A DNA stretch of 64,000 nt from Allotamlana fucoidanivorans (GCF_045788535.1 NZ_CP074074.1:3906001-3970000), one strand, 5' to 3'. Shown: positions 55,767 through 64,000, numbered from the stretch's first letter. Translations and numbers: made by a program. Notes: generated from the letters alone by a model not told the origin.

Positions 55767-55778
55767 AAAATAAAAGAC

Positions 55779-55786
55779 TATCTTTG
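55779..55786 (+). promoter_or_regulatory. candidate -7 box of the helicase gene
   Basis: TATCTTTG matches TAnnTTTG. It places the transcription start near 55793, about 120 bases before the helicase ATG. Confidence 0.45.
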
Positions 55787-55792
55787 CCGCTT

Positions 55793-55914
55793 GAAACTTG
55801 AAAAAGAGTTTAAATTCCTCAGAGTGAGGATGTGTTACTAGAAGTTTAGGTTAAGTATGTCGATTCGCTTCTTATGTAACACTGCATAATGATAATCGCA
55901 TACATAAAACAAGA
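55793..55914 (+). promoter_or_regulatory. structured 5' leader of the DEAD-box helicase gene
   Basis: The ~120-base untranslated leader holds a compact hairpin CCTCA-GAG-TGAGG (55817-55829) and a longer stem in which GTGTTAC (55832-55838) pairs with GTAACAC (55876-55882). Within that stem GAAG (55841-55844) pairs with CTTC (55868-55871). Long structured leaders are known for cold-shock and helicase genes that autoregulate. The function here is inferred only. Confidence 0.45.
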
Positions 55915-57702
55915 ATGAACACATTCCAAGATTTAGGTCTTAATAAGGACCTATTACAAGCTATTACAGATTTAGGGTTTACCCAACCTAGCGAAGTACA
56001 AGAAAAAGCTATCCCTATTCTATTAGGAGCAGAAGGTGATTTGGTTGCCTTGGCACAAACAGGAACTGGTAAAACAGCTGCTTTTGGTTTTCCAATGCTA
56101 GAAAAAATAGATTTAGACAGTAGAACAACCCAAGGTCTAATTCTATCACCAACCAGAGAACTTTGTTTACAAATTACCAACGAAATGAAACTGTATGGTA
56201 AGTATTGTAAAGGCTTAAATGTTGCGGCTGTGTACGGTGGCGCTAGTATTACCGAGCAAGCACGCGAAGTAAAACGTGGTGCTCAAATTATAGTAGCTAC
56301 GCCTGGGCGCATGAAAGATATGATTAGCCGTCGTTTGGTTGACATTACAAAAATTCAATATGCTGTTTTAGATGAGGCGGATGAAATGTTAAACATGGGC
56401 TTTAAAGAAGATATTACAGATATTTTATCTCATACTCCAGCCGATAAAAGTACCTGGTTATTTTCGGCAACTATGCCAAAAGAGGTGGCTGCGATTGCCA
56501 AAAACTTTATGCACAACCCACAAGAGATTACGGTTGGCAGAAAAAATGAAAGCACCACTAATGTATCACATGAATACTATTTAGTGAATGCTAGAGATAG
56601 ATATCAAGCCTTGAAACGTTTAGCCGATGCCAATCCCGATATTTTTTCAGTTGTATTCTGCAGAACGAAACGCGATACCCAAAAAGTAGCCGAACAACTT
56701 ATTGAAGATGGTTATAACGCAGGTGCTTTACATGGCGATTTAAGTCAGAATCAGCGTGACCTTGTCATGAATGCCTTCAGAAAAAATCAAATTCAAATGC
56801 TTGTGGCTACCGATGTTGCTGCGCGCGGTATTGATGTTGATGATGTTACTCACGTAATTAACTACCAATTACCCGATGAAATTGAAACCTATACACACCG
56901 CTCAGGAAGAACAGGTAGAGCTGGAAAAACAGGAGTTTCAATGGTGATTGTTTCAAAAAGTGAGGTACGCAAAATTAAAAGTATAGAGCGTATTATTAAA
57001 CGTCAATTTGAAAAGAAAGAGATTCCTGATGGCATAGAGATTTGCGAGGTACAACTAATGTCACTCGCCAATAAAATTCACAATACAGAAATCAATCATG
57101 AAATTGATAAATACTTAAACAGCATTAACCAACTTTTTGCTGATACGACGAAGGATGAATTGATAAAGAAATTTTTCTCCGTAGAGTTTACGCGCTTTTA
57201 CAACTATTACAAAAAAACCAAAAACCTTAATGTTTCAGAAAGTTCTCAAGAGGAACAAACACATTTCGATGGTAAAAACTCAACACGATATTTTATCAAT
57301 GTAGGCGGAAAAGATGGTTTTGATTGGATGAAGCTAAAAGACTTCTTAAAAGAACAATTAAACCTTGGTAGAGACGATATTTTTAAAGTAGAAACTAAAG
57401 ACAGTTTTTCATTTTTCAATACTGAAAACGAATTAAAAGATAAAGTTTTAGAACACTTTACCGACTTTAAACACGAAGGCCGCTTTGTAAATGTTGAAGT
57501 TTCGGAAAACCGTGGCCGTAGTGGTGGTGGGAGACGCGATAGAAAGGGCGGTAAACGTAGTGGCGCAAAACGCGATAGAGAGGATAGAAAAGGAGCATCA
57601 AATAATAGGTCAGACAAACGCCGTACGGAAGGAAAATCAAAACCAAGAAGATCTAATTCAGGAGATTTTGCCAGTTCAAGACCAAGACGTTCCAGACGAT
57701 AA
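55915..57702 (+). CDS. DEAD-box ATP-dependent RNA helicase (DeaD/CsdA-like)
   Basis: A 595-residue RNA helicase. Q-motif GFTQPSEVQ (21-29), Walker A AQTGTGKT (47-54), DEAD box LDEADEML near 150, SAT near 183, ATDVAARGIDVDDVTHVINY near 300-320 and HRSGRTGRAGKTG near 330-342 are intact. A DbpA-type RNA-binding domain follows (about 460-540, RYFINVGGKDGFDWMKLKD), then a highly basic Arg/Lys/Gly/Ser tail. This layout fits enzymes working in ribosome assembly and cold adaptation. The gene is monocistronic with a long leader. Confidence 0.95.
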   Translation: MNTFQDLGLNKDLLQAITDLGFTQPSEVQEKAIPILLGAEGDLVALAQTGTGKTAAFGFPMLEKIDLDSRTTQGLILSPTRELCLQITNEMKLYGKYCKGLNVAAVYGGASITEQAREVKRGAQIIVATPGRMKDMISRRLVDITKIQYAVLDEADEMLNMGFKEDITDILSHTPADKSTWLFSATMPKEVAAIAKNFMHNPQEITVGRKNESTTNVSHEYYLVNARDRYQALKRLADANPDIFSVVFCRTKRDTQKVAEQLIEDGYNAGALHGDLSQNQRDLVMNAFRKNQIQMLVATDVAARGIDVDDVTHVINYQLPDEIETYTHRSGRTGRAGKTGVSMVIVSKSEVRKIKSIERIIKRQFEKKEIPDGIEICEVQLMSLANKIHNTEINHEIDKYLNSINQLFADTTKDELIKKFFSVEFTRFYNYYKKTKNLNVSESSQEEQTHFDGKNSTRYFINVGGKDGFDWMKLKDFLKEQLNLGRDDIFKVETKDSFSFFNTENELKDKVLEHFTDFKHEGRFVNVEVSENRGRSGGGRRDRKGGKRSGAKRDREDRKGASNNRSDKRRTEGKSKPRRSNSGDFASSRPRRSRR

Positions 57703-57803
57703 ATGAAACTATAATTGTTAATTTTTAGTCAAAAACAAATTATAGAAAGCACTGCTAAAATTTTCTTTAGTACTTTTATAACAAAATTGGCTTAAGTTCC
57801 TCA

Positions 57804-58580
57804 ATGAAAAAACACCTTGTATTCATACTAGTTTTATTAATCTCAGCGCTTGCAATGGCTCAAGAGGATGGCAGGGTGTTTGGTGTTGTAATCAATGCAT
57901 CAGATGATTCGCCGCTGGAAAGTGTTAATATAGTTAACCTAAACCAAGTTATCGGTACAACAACCAACGATAAAGGAGAGTTTTCAATTTCCGCTCGGGT
58001 AAATGACACTCTTCATCTTTCATATTTGGGCTTTAAATCGATAAAAGTACGTGTAACCAATGATTGGTTAAAATTTGGGAGTTCCAATATTGAATTGACT
58101 GAGTTGGCTTTGGCTCTAGAGGAAGTTGTTGTAAATCAATTAAAACTAACAGGGTATCTAGAGGTTGATATTAAGCAAGTTCCGGCACCAAATGACAATT
58201 ACCGTTACAGTATTTCGGGGTTGCAAGGCACGGGTTATGAAGCCAGCAAAAAATCTGGATTGACTAAAGTGATAGGGTCCATTTTTAATCCAGCCGATTT
58301 TTTACATCGCATGTTTGGCAAAAAACCCAACGAGATGAAAAAACTCAAAAAGATGAAAGAGGATGATAAAATTAGAAACTTACTTGCTTCACGCTTTGAT
58401 CGCGAAATGTTGATGGTTTTACTTCAAGTAGACCGAGTTGATTTAGATGAAATAGTAAGCCAATGTAATTATTCTGCAGGTTTTATTCAAACGGCCAATG
58501 ATTTACAAATATTAGATGCTATAAGTGAGTGTTATGAAGAGTATAAATTGTTAAGCCGGGGCAGAAGTAGAAAAATTTAA
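57804..58580 (+). CDS. carboxypeptidase-like regulatory domain protein
   Basis: A 258-residue exported protein (signal peptide about residues 1-19, ALAMAQ). Residues about 24-105 form a CarbopepD_reg-type beta-sandwich (GVVINASDDSPLESVNIVNL, then GTTTNDKGEFSISARVNDTLHLSYLGFK), the domain found at the start of SusC-like receptors. No TonB barrel follows. The remaining ~150 residues are charged and helical (KKPNEMKKLKKMKEDDKI near 172-189). The function is unknown. Such stand-alone proteins are common in Flavobacteriia. It is closed by a strong terminator shared with the converging VOC gene. Confidence 0.85.
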   Translation: MKKHLVFILVLLISALAMAQEDGRVFGVVINASDDSPLESVNIVNLNQVIGTTTNDKGEFSISARVNDTLHLSYLGFKSIKVRVTNDWLKFGSSNIELTELALALEEVVVNQLKLTGYLEVDIKQVPAPNDNYRYSISGLQGTGYEASKKSGLTKVIGSIFNPADFLHRMFGKKPNEMKKLKKMKEDDKIRNLLASRFDREMLMVLLQVDRVDLDEIVSQCNYSAGFIQTANDLQILDAISECYEEYKLLSRGRSRKI

Positions 58581-58604
58581 ACCTCGTGTTTTAAAGTATA
58601 AGCT

Positions 58605-58635
58605 AAGTGGAAAACAGACATCTTGTTTTCCACTT
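58605..58635. terminator. bidirectional intrinsic terminator
   Basis: A 12-bp perfect stem AAGTGGAAAACA / TGTTTTCCACTT with a 7-base loop and a T-run on the plus strand, located between converging genes. Confidence 0.88.
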
Positions 58636-58637
58636 TT

Positions 58638-59012
58638 TTATTTTTGAGAATGTAGTGCCACTCTATTGCCTTCACTATCAATAAAAACACCCATAAACCC
58701 ATGTTCTGGAGAAATTTGCGTTTTTGGCTGATAAATTTTTCCACCAGCTGCAACGACTCTATCTAATTCCTTTTGAACGTCATCACTCATAAAATAAATC
58801 AAAACACCTTCTTGGCTCGGTATATATGATTCCTGTTTTATTAAAGTACCAGCTGCACCTTCCTTACCTTCTTCAAAAGGAAACCACCCCATAAGCAAGC
58901 CTCCTAAATCATGAACAGAAATTTGCAATTGAAAAACCTGCTCATAAAACTGTTTGGCCCGCGCCATATCAGACACAGGAATTTCAAACCATCCCACCAT
59001 ATTTCGTTTCAT
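58638..59012 (-). CDS. VOC-family (glyoxalase/bleomycin-resistance fold) protein
   Basis: A 124-residue single-module VOC protein. The typical pattern is present: MVGWFEIPVSDMARAKQFYEQVF at the start (split here over residues 5-27), AGTLIKQESY near 73, and FMGVFIDSEGNRVALHS at the end. Metal-binding positions are partly conserved, so it could be a metalloenzyme or binding protein of unknown substrate. The ATG chosen follows a GGAGG stretch too closely to act as a standard ribosome-binding site. A TTG three codons earlier and an ATG four codons later are alternatives. Confidence 0.85.
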   Translation of the reverse strand: MKRNMVGWFEIPVSDMARAKQFYEQVFQLQISVHDLGGLLMGWFPFEEGKEGAAGTLIKQESYIPSQEGVLIYFMSDDVQKELDRVVAAGGKIYQPKTQISPEHGFMGVFIDSEGNRVALHSQK

Positions 59013-59052
59013 AACCTCCAAAAATTAAATTAACCTTTACAAATTACAATTT

Positions 59053-59709
59053 TTATTTGTCATTATGATACCGCTCCAAAATCTCATCAAAACTTTTAAT
59101 AGTCTTCTTACACCAATCAAAACGTTTTTCAAACACTTCTAATTCAGTCAGTTTCCAATCTATATCAGATTGTCTCAATTTTGATGTAACATGCTGTAAA
59201 ATTATAGCGGCAGAGACCGAAATATTCAAGCTTTCGGTAAATCCATACATGGGTATTTTTAAAAAACAATCGGCTGTATTTATTACCTCATCAGACAAAC
59301 CCTCTGTTTCTCTTCCGAAGAAAAAACAAGATTTTTTAGTAAAATCAAAATCCTGCAAATTACAATCTTCGTTATGAGGCGTTGTTGCAACTATTTGATA
59401 CCCTTTTTGCTTTAATTCTGAAACACATTGCTTCACAGAATGGTACCTGTTTAAATCTACCCATTTCTGTGCTCCCATAGCTATTTCCCTGTCAATTCGT
59501 TTTGTATTTTGTTCTTCAACTATATTGACTTCTTGAATACCAAACACATCGCAACTTCTTATCACAGCGCTGGTATTATGTAACTGATACACATCCTCAG
59601 TTGCTACAGTAAAATGTTTAGTGCGTTCTGAAAGCACCTTTTTAAAACGTAATTTTCTTGATGCCGTAAGGTAAGATTCTAGATGTTCTAGGAGTTTTAA
59701 GTCTATCAT
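59053..59709 (-). CDS. trmH: tRNA (guanosine-2'-O-)-methyltransferase, TrmH type
   Basis: A 218-residue SPOUT methyltransferase close to TrmH, which methylates G18 ribose in tRNA. It starts with LKLLEHLESYLTASRKLRFKKVLSERT, the short N-terminal helix pair of TrmH. Knot motifs are NTSAVIRSCDVFGIQEV (about 44-60), FFFGRETEGLSDEV (about 128-141) and IPMYGFTESLNISVSAAIIL (about 150-169). The C-terminal helix has the RFDWCKKTI segment. A likely -7 box lies a few bases upstream of the ATG. Confidence 0.9.
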   Translation of the reverse strand: MIDLKLLEHLESYLTASRKLRFKKVLSERTKHFTVATEDVYQLHNTSAVIRSCDVFGIQEVNIVEEQNTKRIDREIAMGAQKWVDLNRYHSVKQCVSELKQKGYQIVATTPHNEDCNLQDFDFTKKSCFFFGRETEGLSDEVINTADCFLKIPMYGFTESLNISVSAAIILQHVTSKLRQSDIDWKLTELEVFEKRFDWCKKTIKSFDEILERYHNDK

Positions 59710-59713
59710 AGTT

Positions 59714-59721
59714 CAAAATTA
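59714..59721 (-). promoter_or_regulatory. candidate -7 box of trmH
   Basis: Reverse strand reads TAATTTTG (TAnnTTTG) immediately before the trmH start, implying a nearly leaderless message. Confidence 0.35.
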
Positions 59722-59795
59722 GTAAAGTTTTATACTTTGAGTTGAATTTGGAACCATAAAACTTTTATATTTAATCTTAAATTTTAACAAAAACC

Positions 59796-60467
59796 ATGAA
59801 ACATTTAGTTGTATTAACTGGCGCTGGAATGAGTGCTGAAAGTGGTATAAAAACCTTTAGAGATGCTGATGGTTTATGGGAAGGACATGATGTTATGGAA
59901 GTAGCTACGCCAGAAGGTTTTGCACAGAATCCCGAACTGGTTTTACAGTTTTACAACCAACGCCGCAAACAACTATTTGACGTTGCCCCAAACATAGCAC
60001 ATTACACATTAGCCGAATTAGAAAAGCGATTTAAAGTAAGTATTATTACCCAAAACGTAGATGATTTACATGAAAGGGCGGGTAGCTCTAATGTGATTCA
60101 CTTACACGGGGAATTGCTAAAAGTAAGAAGCACATATGACCGTAATGATGTTAAGGACTGGCATACAGATTTAGTGTTAGGTGATACCTGCAAAAAAGGG
60201 TACCAGTTGCGTCCGCATATTGTATGGTTTGGCGAAGATGTTCCCATGATAGAAAAAGCTGCTAGTATTTGTGAAACTGCCGATATTTTAGTGATTATAG
60301 GTACCTCCATGCAAGTGTACCCAGCTGCAGGCTTAAAGAACTACGTACCCCACAATACACCTATTTATTTTATTGATCCTAACCCTAATATTGAAAGCAT
60401 GCGCACTTTAACTGTTATTGCCGAAAAAGCTAGTACTGGCATTAAACAGCTTGAAGCTTTACTATAA
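59796..60467 (+). CDS. NAD-dependent protein deacylase (sirtuin)
   Basis: A 223-residue Sir2-family enzyme. NAD-binding LTGAGMSAESGIKTFRD (7-23), TQNVDDLHERAG (about 87-98) and the catalytic histidine in IHLHGEL (about 103-109) are intact. The FYNQRR stretch (about 54-59) supplies the Tyr and Arg seen in class III sirtuins that remove succinyl/malonyl groups. The zinc ribbon is missing: only one cysteine (GDTCKKG) remains where four are usual. It converges on the glycosyltransferase gene with adjacent stops. Confidence 0.9.
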   Translation: MKHLVVLTGAGMSAESGIKTFRDADGLWEGHDVMEVATPEGFAQNPELVLQFYNQRRKQLFDVAPNIAHYTLAELEKRFKVSIITQNVDDLHERAGSSNVIHLHGELLKVRSTYDRNDVKDWHTDLVLGDTCKKGYQLRPHIVWFGEDVPMIEKAASICETADILVIIGTSMQVYPAAGLKNYVPHNTPIYFIDPNPNIESMRTLTVIAEKASTGIKQLEALL

Positions 60468-61706
60468 CTAGATTTTACGATTCTTGGCTTCAATCCATTT
60501 ACTCATAAACTTAGTACTCTGTAAAGTATGATGCATTAACATTTGTCCTGTAAAATTGTTCTGTCTTCGCCCCTGTAACTCTTGACTAACTGTATTGAGA
60601 TGTTCTATAAAAAGCGCTTGAAACTGGTCTTTATTAAATCGGTTATTGATAATTTGAAATCCGTTACTTTGTTTTTCTTCCCATACCGATTTATCTTCAT
60701 AGAGTAATACGGCATTTTCAACAAAATCATTAATCTCATCTGCCACAAATCCGTTAGGGCCAAAATCGCCAAACATACCTTCTGCCCCAACGGATGTAGT
60801 TACACTTGGCGCACCATTTACCATGGCATCTATTAATTTTCCTTTTAATCCAGCGCCAAATCGTAAAGGTGCCAAACAAACCTTTGCTTGCTTCATAACG
60901 TTGTGAGCATCAACTGCAAAACCTTTTATGATAAAGCCTGATTTTTCGTGATGGTGTTGTTTAGCTTTTTGTTGTACATAAGCCCCATAAACATGAAGTT
61001 CTGCTTGAGGCAAACGTTTCCTTATTAAAGGCCATAACGTTTCTTTTAAATATAAAACAGCATTGTAATTGGGTTCATGCAAAAAATTACCTATGGTTAT
61101 AAAATGAGTTCTTTCATCAAATTTTGGAAGATTTTGTTGCTCATCTTTTGTTAAAGCATCTAGCATAAAAGGAAGGTAAAATAACAATGATTCATCTACT
61201 CTAAAATCTAATTTCAGTATATCCATTTCTGCTTCAGAAATAATCAAACTCAAATCACATCTGTAAATACTGGCTATTTCACGCTTAGCAACGTAATTAA
61301 AAAGCGTATTCAAACTAAACGCTTGATTAGCTTTAAAGGCCTCATGCCTACCTTTTCTTAAACAATGAAGATCTTCGGTATCAAGAATTCTTAAAGCATT
61401 CGGACAGTTTTCAGCAACCCGCCAACCAAACTGCTCTTCAATCATAAACCGATCAAACAAAACAACATTTGGGTTTAATCGCTTTATAAAATCATCAAAA
61501 CTTGAACTGTTTAATTCTATAGCTACTGTAGTTACACCTATACTTTCTAAATTAAAAGCATTATCGGTTTTAGCACATGCCGTAGCAAAGGTTATGTTAA
61601 AACTGGCTTGCTTAAACGTTTCAATAAGTTGCAGCATTCTACTACCTGCGGCTGAACTTTTAGGTTCAGGCCATACAAAACCAATAATTAAAAGGTGTTT
61701 TGGCAC
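60468..61706 (-). CDS. glycosyltransferase (GT4-like fold)
   Basis: A 412-residue GT-B type glycosyltransferase. The N-terminal half starts LLIIGFVWPEPKSSAAGSR (5-23), and the C-terminal half has the nucleotide-sugar site with VCLAPLRFGAGLKGKLIDAM (about 278-297) and GAPSVTTSVGAEGM. It probably adds a sugar to a surface polysaccharide or glycolipid. Donor and acceptor are unknown. The start is GTG (followed by PKHLL), since no ATG is available. It lies 14 bases after the haem-binding protein gene on the same strand and may be translated from the same message. Confidence 0.83.
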   Translation of the reverse strand: MPKHLLIIGFVWPEPKSSAAGSRMLQLIETFKQASFNITFATACAKTDNAFNLESIGVTTVAIELNSSSFDDFIKRLNPNVVLFDRFMIEEQFGWRVAENCPNALRILDTEDLHCLRKGRHEAFKANQAFSLNTLFNYVAKREIASIYRCDLSLIISEAEMDILKLDFRVDESLLFYLPFMLDALTKDEQQNLPKFDERTHFITIGNFLHEPNYNAVLYLKETLWPLIRKRLPQAELHVYGAYVQQKAKQHHHEKSGFIIKGFAVDAHNVMKQAKVCLAPLRFGAGLKGKLIDAMVNGAPSVTTSVGAEGMFGDFGPNGFVADEINDFVENAVLLYEDKSVWEEKQSNGFQIINNRFNKDQFQALFIEHLNTVSQELQGRRQNNFTGQMLMHHTLQSTKFMSKWIEAKNRKI

Positions 61707-61720
61707 GTTTATAACTAAAT

Positions 61721-62194
61721 TTATTCTGGCTTAGGTTCTAGATCATATTTAAATCGAACCATTTCTGCCCAATTTACCACAGCTTGTATTTGTGCATCTG
61801 TTAATTTGGCTTCAGCGTGCGTCCAAGTATACGATTTTAAAGGCATACTTTTAGCTTCAACCATTTCAATTAATTCTTCAAACTTATGATCTTTCTTCTT
61901 TGTTGAATTGCCTACCCAATTAGACACATTAAAATGTTTTTTACCATCCTTTATATGTCCTGCCAACCAATAATTAACAGGGGTGATCTTGTTATACCAA
62001 GGATAACGTGTAACATCACTGTGACAGTCATAACAGGTTTCCTTAAGAATCAATTTAACATCTTCTGGCGGGTTTGTTTCAACTAAAAATGGTTCTATAG
62101 ATTTTAAATCACCCTGGTTTTTATCTGGCCCAAAGAACTGAGCTACTAAAAACAATAATAAAACTGCTAAAAGTACTTTTTTTACTAATTTCAT
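61721..62194 (-). CDS. haem-binding domain protein (cytochrome-like, CxxCH)
   Basis: A 157-residue exported or membrane-anchored protein: N-terminal hydrophobic segment (about residues 4-20) and a single haem-attachment motif CYDCH (about 54-58). The following NYWLAGHIKDGKKHFNVS segment fits the Haem_bd family of Bacteroidota. A distal histidine or methionine (EAKSMPLKSYTW near 115) may be the second ligand. It is probably a periplasmic c-type haem protein in redox sensing or electron transfer. The role is not known to me. Confidence 0.85.
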   Translation of the reverse strand: MKLVKKVLLAVLLLFLVAQFFGPDKNQGDLKSIEPFLVETNPPEDVKLILKETCYDCHSDVTRYPWYNKITPVNYWLAGHIKDGKKHFNVSNWVGNSTKKKDHKFEELIEMVEAKSMPLKSYTWTHAEAKLTDAQIQAVVNWAEMVRFKYDLEPKPE

Positions 62195-62231
62195 TTTAAT
62201 TAGATTTAGTGTTTAAAAATAAGAAAAGCAT

Positions 62232-62822
62232 TTGACTACTAAAGAACTTTACAGCGAATTAAATTATGTGAATCATTCACGAGAGAAACGACATTATTAT
62301 GCTAATTTACTTTTAAATCGTTCAGACCTTATCCCCACATTATTAGATATTTTATTTAGCATTAATGATAAAACATCTACAAAAGCAGCCTGGGTGTTTG
62401 AATTTATGTGCAGCCTTGATATACACTGCATTATGCCTTATTTAGATAGGTTTACAGCTAATATAAAACATGTACATTTTGATTCATCCGTGCGCCCTTT
62501 AGCTAAAATTTGCGAAACACTTATTGAGGCTTATTACAACAAAAAAGACCCAAAAATAAAACAGCATTTAACCGAAACACATAAAAAACGCATCACTGCA
62601 ATCTGCTTTGATTTTATGATAAACGATGAAAAAGTGGCTGTAAAAGCCTACAGTATGACTACGCTTTTTTTTCTAGGTACAGAATATGAATGGATTCATC
62701 CTGAATTAGAACTAATACTAAAACGTGATTATACTAACCAAAGTGCCGCTTTTAAAGCTAGAGCTAGGCATGTAATGCAGCGTATAACAAAAACCAGGCA
62801 TTCCAATAAAAATCTTAAGTAA
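62232..62822 (+). CDS. uncharacterised alpha-helical protein upstream of purB
   Basis: A 196-residue soluble protein, rich in amphipathic helices and looking like HEAT/ARM-type repeats (for example LIPTLLDILFSINDKTSTKAA and ICFDFMINDEKVAVKAYSM). I do not recognise a named family. Similar short proteins sit before purB in related genomes, as far as I recall, and are sometimes mislabelled adenylosuccinate lyase, although no lyase motif is present. The TTG start is used because no ATG occurs in the N-terminal part. Spacing of 62 bases to purB includes a promoter box, so purB has its own start. Confidence 0.7.
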   Translation: MTTKELYSELNYVNHSREKRHYYANLLLNRSDLIPTLLDILFSINDKTSTKAAWVFEFMCSLDIHCIMPYLDRFTANIKHVHFDSSVRPLAKICETLIEAYYNKKDPKIKQHLTETHKKRITAICFDFMINDEKVAVKAYSMTTLFFLGTEYEWIHPELELILKRDYTNQSAAFKARARHVMQRITKTRHSNKNLK

Positions 62823-62851
62823 TTCATCTTCAAACTTCGGTGTAAAAATCA

Positions 62852-62859
62852 TATCTTTG
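62852..62859 (+). promoter_or_regulatory. candidate -7 box of purB
   Basis: TATCTTTG matches TAnnTTTG, 25 bases before the purB ATG and 29 bases after the preceding stop. Confidence 0.45.
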
Positions 62860-62884
62860 CATGCTTTAAAAACAAACAAAAGAT

Positions 62885-64000
62885 ATGTCTTTATCAGCAT
62901 TAAACGCCATCTCTCCTATTGACGGAAGATATAGAAGTAAAGCTAGTGAGCTAGCACCTTATTTTTCAGAAGAAGCCTTAATTAAATACCGTGTTTTAGT
63001 TGAAATAGAATACTTTATAGCGTTATGTGAAATTCCTTTACCTCAATTACAGTCGGTAAACTCATCTATTTTTGATGACTTAAGAGCTATATATGAATCG
63101 TTCTCATCTGAAGATGCTTTAGCGATTAAAAAAATAGAAAGTGTTACCAACCATGATGTAAAGGCCGTTGAATACTTTATAAAAGAAAAATTTGATGAGT
63201 TAGGTTTAGCCGAATACAAAGAGTTTATCCACTTTGGATTAACCTCACAAGACATTAACAATACAGCTATTCCGTTAAGTATTAAAGAGGCCATTAACGA
63301 TGTTTATGTTCCTGAATACACCGTGGTTTTAAATAAACTAGAGGCCTTATCAAAAGAATGGGCTCAAGTTTCAATGTTGGCACGCACACATGGGCAACCC
63401 GCTTCACCAACGCGTTTAGGAAAAGAATTTGAAGTTTTTGTAACCCGCTTAAAAGAGCAATTTAATTTGTTAAATGACATACCTAGTGCTGCTAAATTTG
63501 GTGGAGCTACTGGTAATTTTAATGCGCATCACGTAGCTTACCCAGATATTGATTGGAAAGCATTTGGCGCCAAGTTTGTTCAAGAAAAATTAGGCTTGTA
63601 TCACTCCTTTCCTACCACGCAAATTGAGCATTACGATCATATGGCCGCCTTATTTGATGCCTTAAAACGTATTAATACCATTCTAATTGATTTAGACAGA
63701 GATATTTGGACGTATGTATCTATGGACTACTTCAAACAAAAAATAAAAGCTGGTGAGGTAGGTAGCTCGGCTATGCCGCATAAAGTAAATCCTATTGATT
63801 TTGAAAATTCTGAAGGTAACTTAGGTATTGCCAATGCTATTTTTGAGCACTTGGCCGCTAAATTGCCTGTTTCAAGACTTCAAAGAGATTTGACCGACAG
63901 TACCGTTTTAAGAAACGTTGGTGTACCTTTTGGGCATACCATAATTGGTTTTAAATCAACTTTAAAAGGGTTAGACAAGCTCTTACTCAATGAAAATAAG
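62885..64000 (+). CDS. purB: adenylosuccinate lyase, N-terminal 372 codons
   Basis: An open frame starting MSLSALNAISPIDGRYRSK runs to the right edge without a stop. PurB cleaves SAICAR and adenylosuccinate in purine synthesis. Family markers are ARTHGQPASPTRLGKEF (about 166-182), FGGATGNFNAHHVAYP (about 205-220) and the flexible signature loop GSSAMPHKVNPIDFEN (about 295-310) with the catalytic serine. About 75 residues should be missing at the C-terminus. The ATG start is set by the conserved N-terminus. Confidence 0.95.
   Translation, partial: MSLSALNAISPIDGRYRSKASELAPYFSEEALIKYRVLVEIEYFIALCEIPLPQLQSVNSSIFDDLRAIYESFSSEDALAIKKIESVTNHDVKAVEYFIKEKFDELGLAEYKEFIHFGLTSQDINNTAIPLSIKEAINDVYVPEYTVVLNKLEALSKEWAQVSMLARTHGQPASPTRLGKEFEVFVTRLKEQFNLLNDIPSAAKFGGATGNFNAHHVAYPDIDWKAFGAKFVQEKLGLYHSFPTTQIEHYDHMAALFDALKRINTILIDLDRDIWTYVSMDYFKQKIKAGEVGSSAMPHKVNPIDFENSEGNLGIANAIFEHLAAKLPVSRLQRDLTDSTVLRNVGVPFGHTIIGFKSTLKGLDKLLLNENK

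Noticed and set aside
1..64000. tRNA, rRNA, CRISPR arrays, insertion sequences, prophage or defence genes
   Set aside because: All gaps over about 70 bases were read; none shows a tRNA T-arm pattern, regularly spaced repeats, transposase motifs or phage genes.

Overview
This window looks like chromosome from a marine member of the Flavobacteriaceae (Bacteroidota). The DNA is AT-rich. Many genes are preceded by the Bacteroidota -7 promoter motif TAnnTTTG rather than by a Shine-Dalgarno site. The gene families (hybrid two-component regulator with beta-propellers, GSIII plus GSII glutamine synthetases, DUF3078, class II ribonucleotide reductase, many lipoprotein sulfatases and glycoside hydrolases) fit a heterotroph that eats algal polysaccharides. 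Genus cannot be fixed from sequence reading alone.

Layout. 1-11.5 kb is housekeeping: the start of prfA, a tiny membrane protein overlapping an ABC ATPase, B12-dependent nrdJ, a DUF3078 protein, purM, the divergent glutamine synthetases glnN (GSIII) and a GSII gene, a Ca/Na antiporter and a SYLF lipid-binding protein. 11.5-12.3 kb is mostly non-coding but holds a possible 19-residue hydrophobic peptide, a perfect hairpin and a 50-residue protein gene. 12.3-18.8 kb is a minus-strand hexuronate operon: an SDR mannonate oxidoreductase, uxuA (broken by a one-base frameshift in this sequence), uxaC and a three-gene TRAP importer (dctP-dctQ-dctM). It starts from a well-formed promoter with both -33 and -7 elements. 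Together these would import glucuronate or galacturonate and convert it to 2-keto-3-deoxygluconate. 19.0-21.7 kb carries a small-molecule kinase overlapping an inositol-phosphatase-family gene, then a Cof-type HAD phosphatase. 21.8-27.7 kb is an RND efflux operon.

27.8-47.8 kb is the main accessory region, a sulfated-polysaccharide degradation locus. Seven minus-strand genes (two sulfatases, GH16 endo-galactanase-like, GH28-like, sulfatase, GH29, GH2) are followed by a 1406-residue hybrid two-component regulator. Divergent from the regulator are a second GH29 and a fourth sulfatase. The set of GH16 endo-enzyme, sulfatases, GH29 and GH2 suits a sulfated galactan such as agar/porphyran. That substrate assignment is inference. 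No SusC/SusD pair lies in the window.

48-64 kb returns to core functions: an RNA methyltransferase, an M48 peptidase, the histidine-degradation operon hutH-hutU-hutI with a divergent LysR regulator, a DEAD-box RNA helicase with a structured leader, a carboxypeptidase-regulatory-domain protein, a VOC protein, TrmH, a sirtuin, a glycosyltransferase, a haem-binding protein, an unrecognised helical protein and purB (runs off the end). No tRNA, rRNA, CRISPR array or insertion sequence was seen. I did not find a clear, wholly new system. The best leads are the small peptide/hairpin region, the frameshifted uxuA, the kinase-phosphatase pair and the helicase leader.
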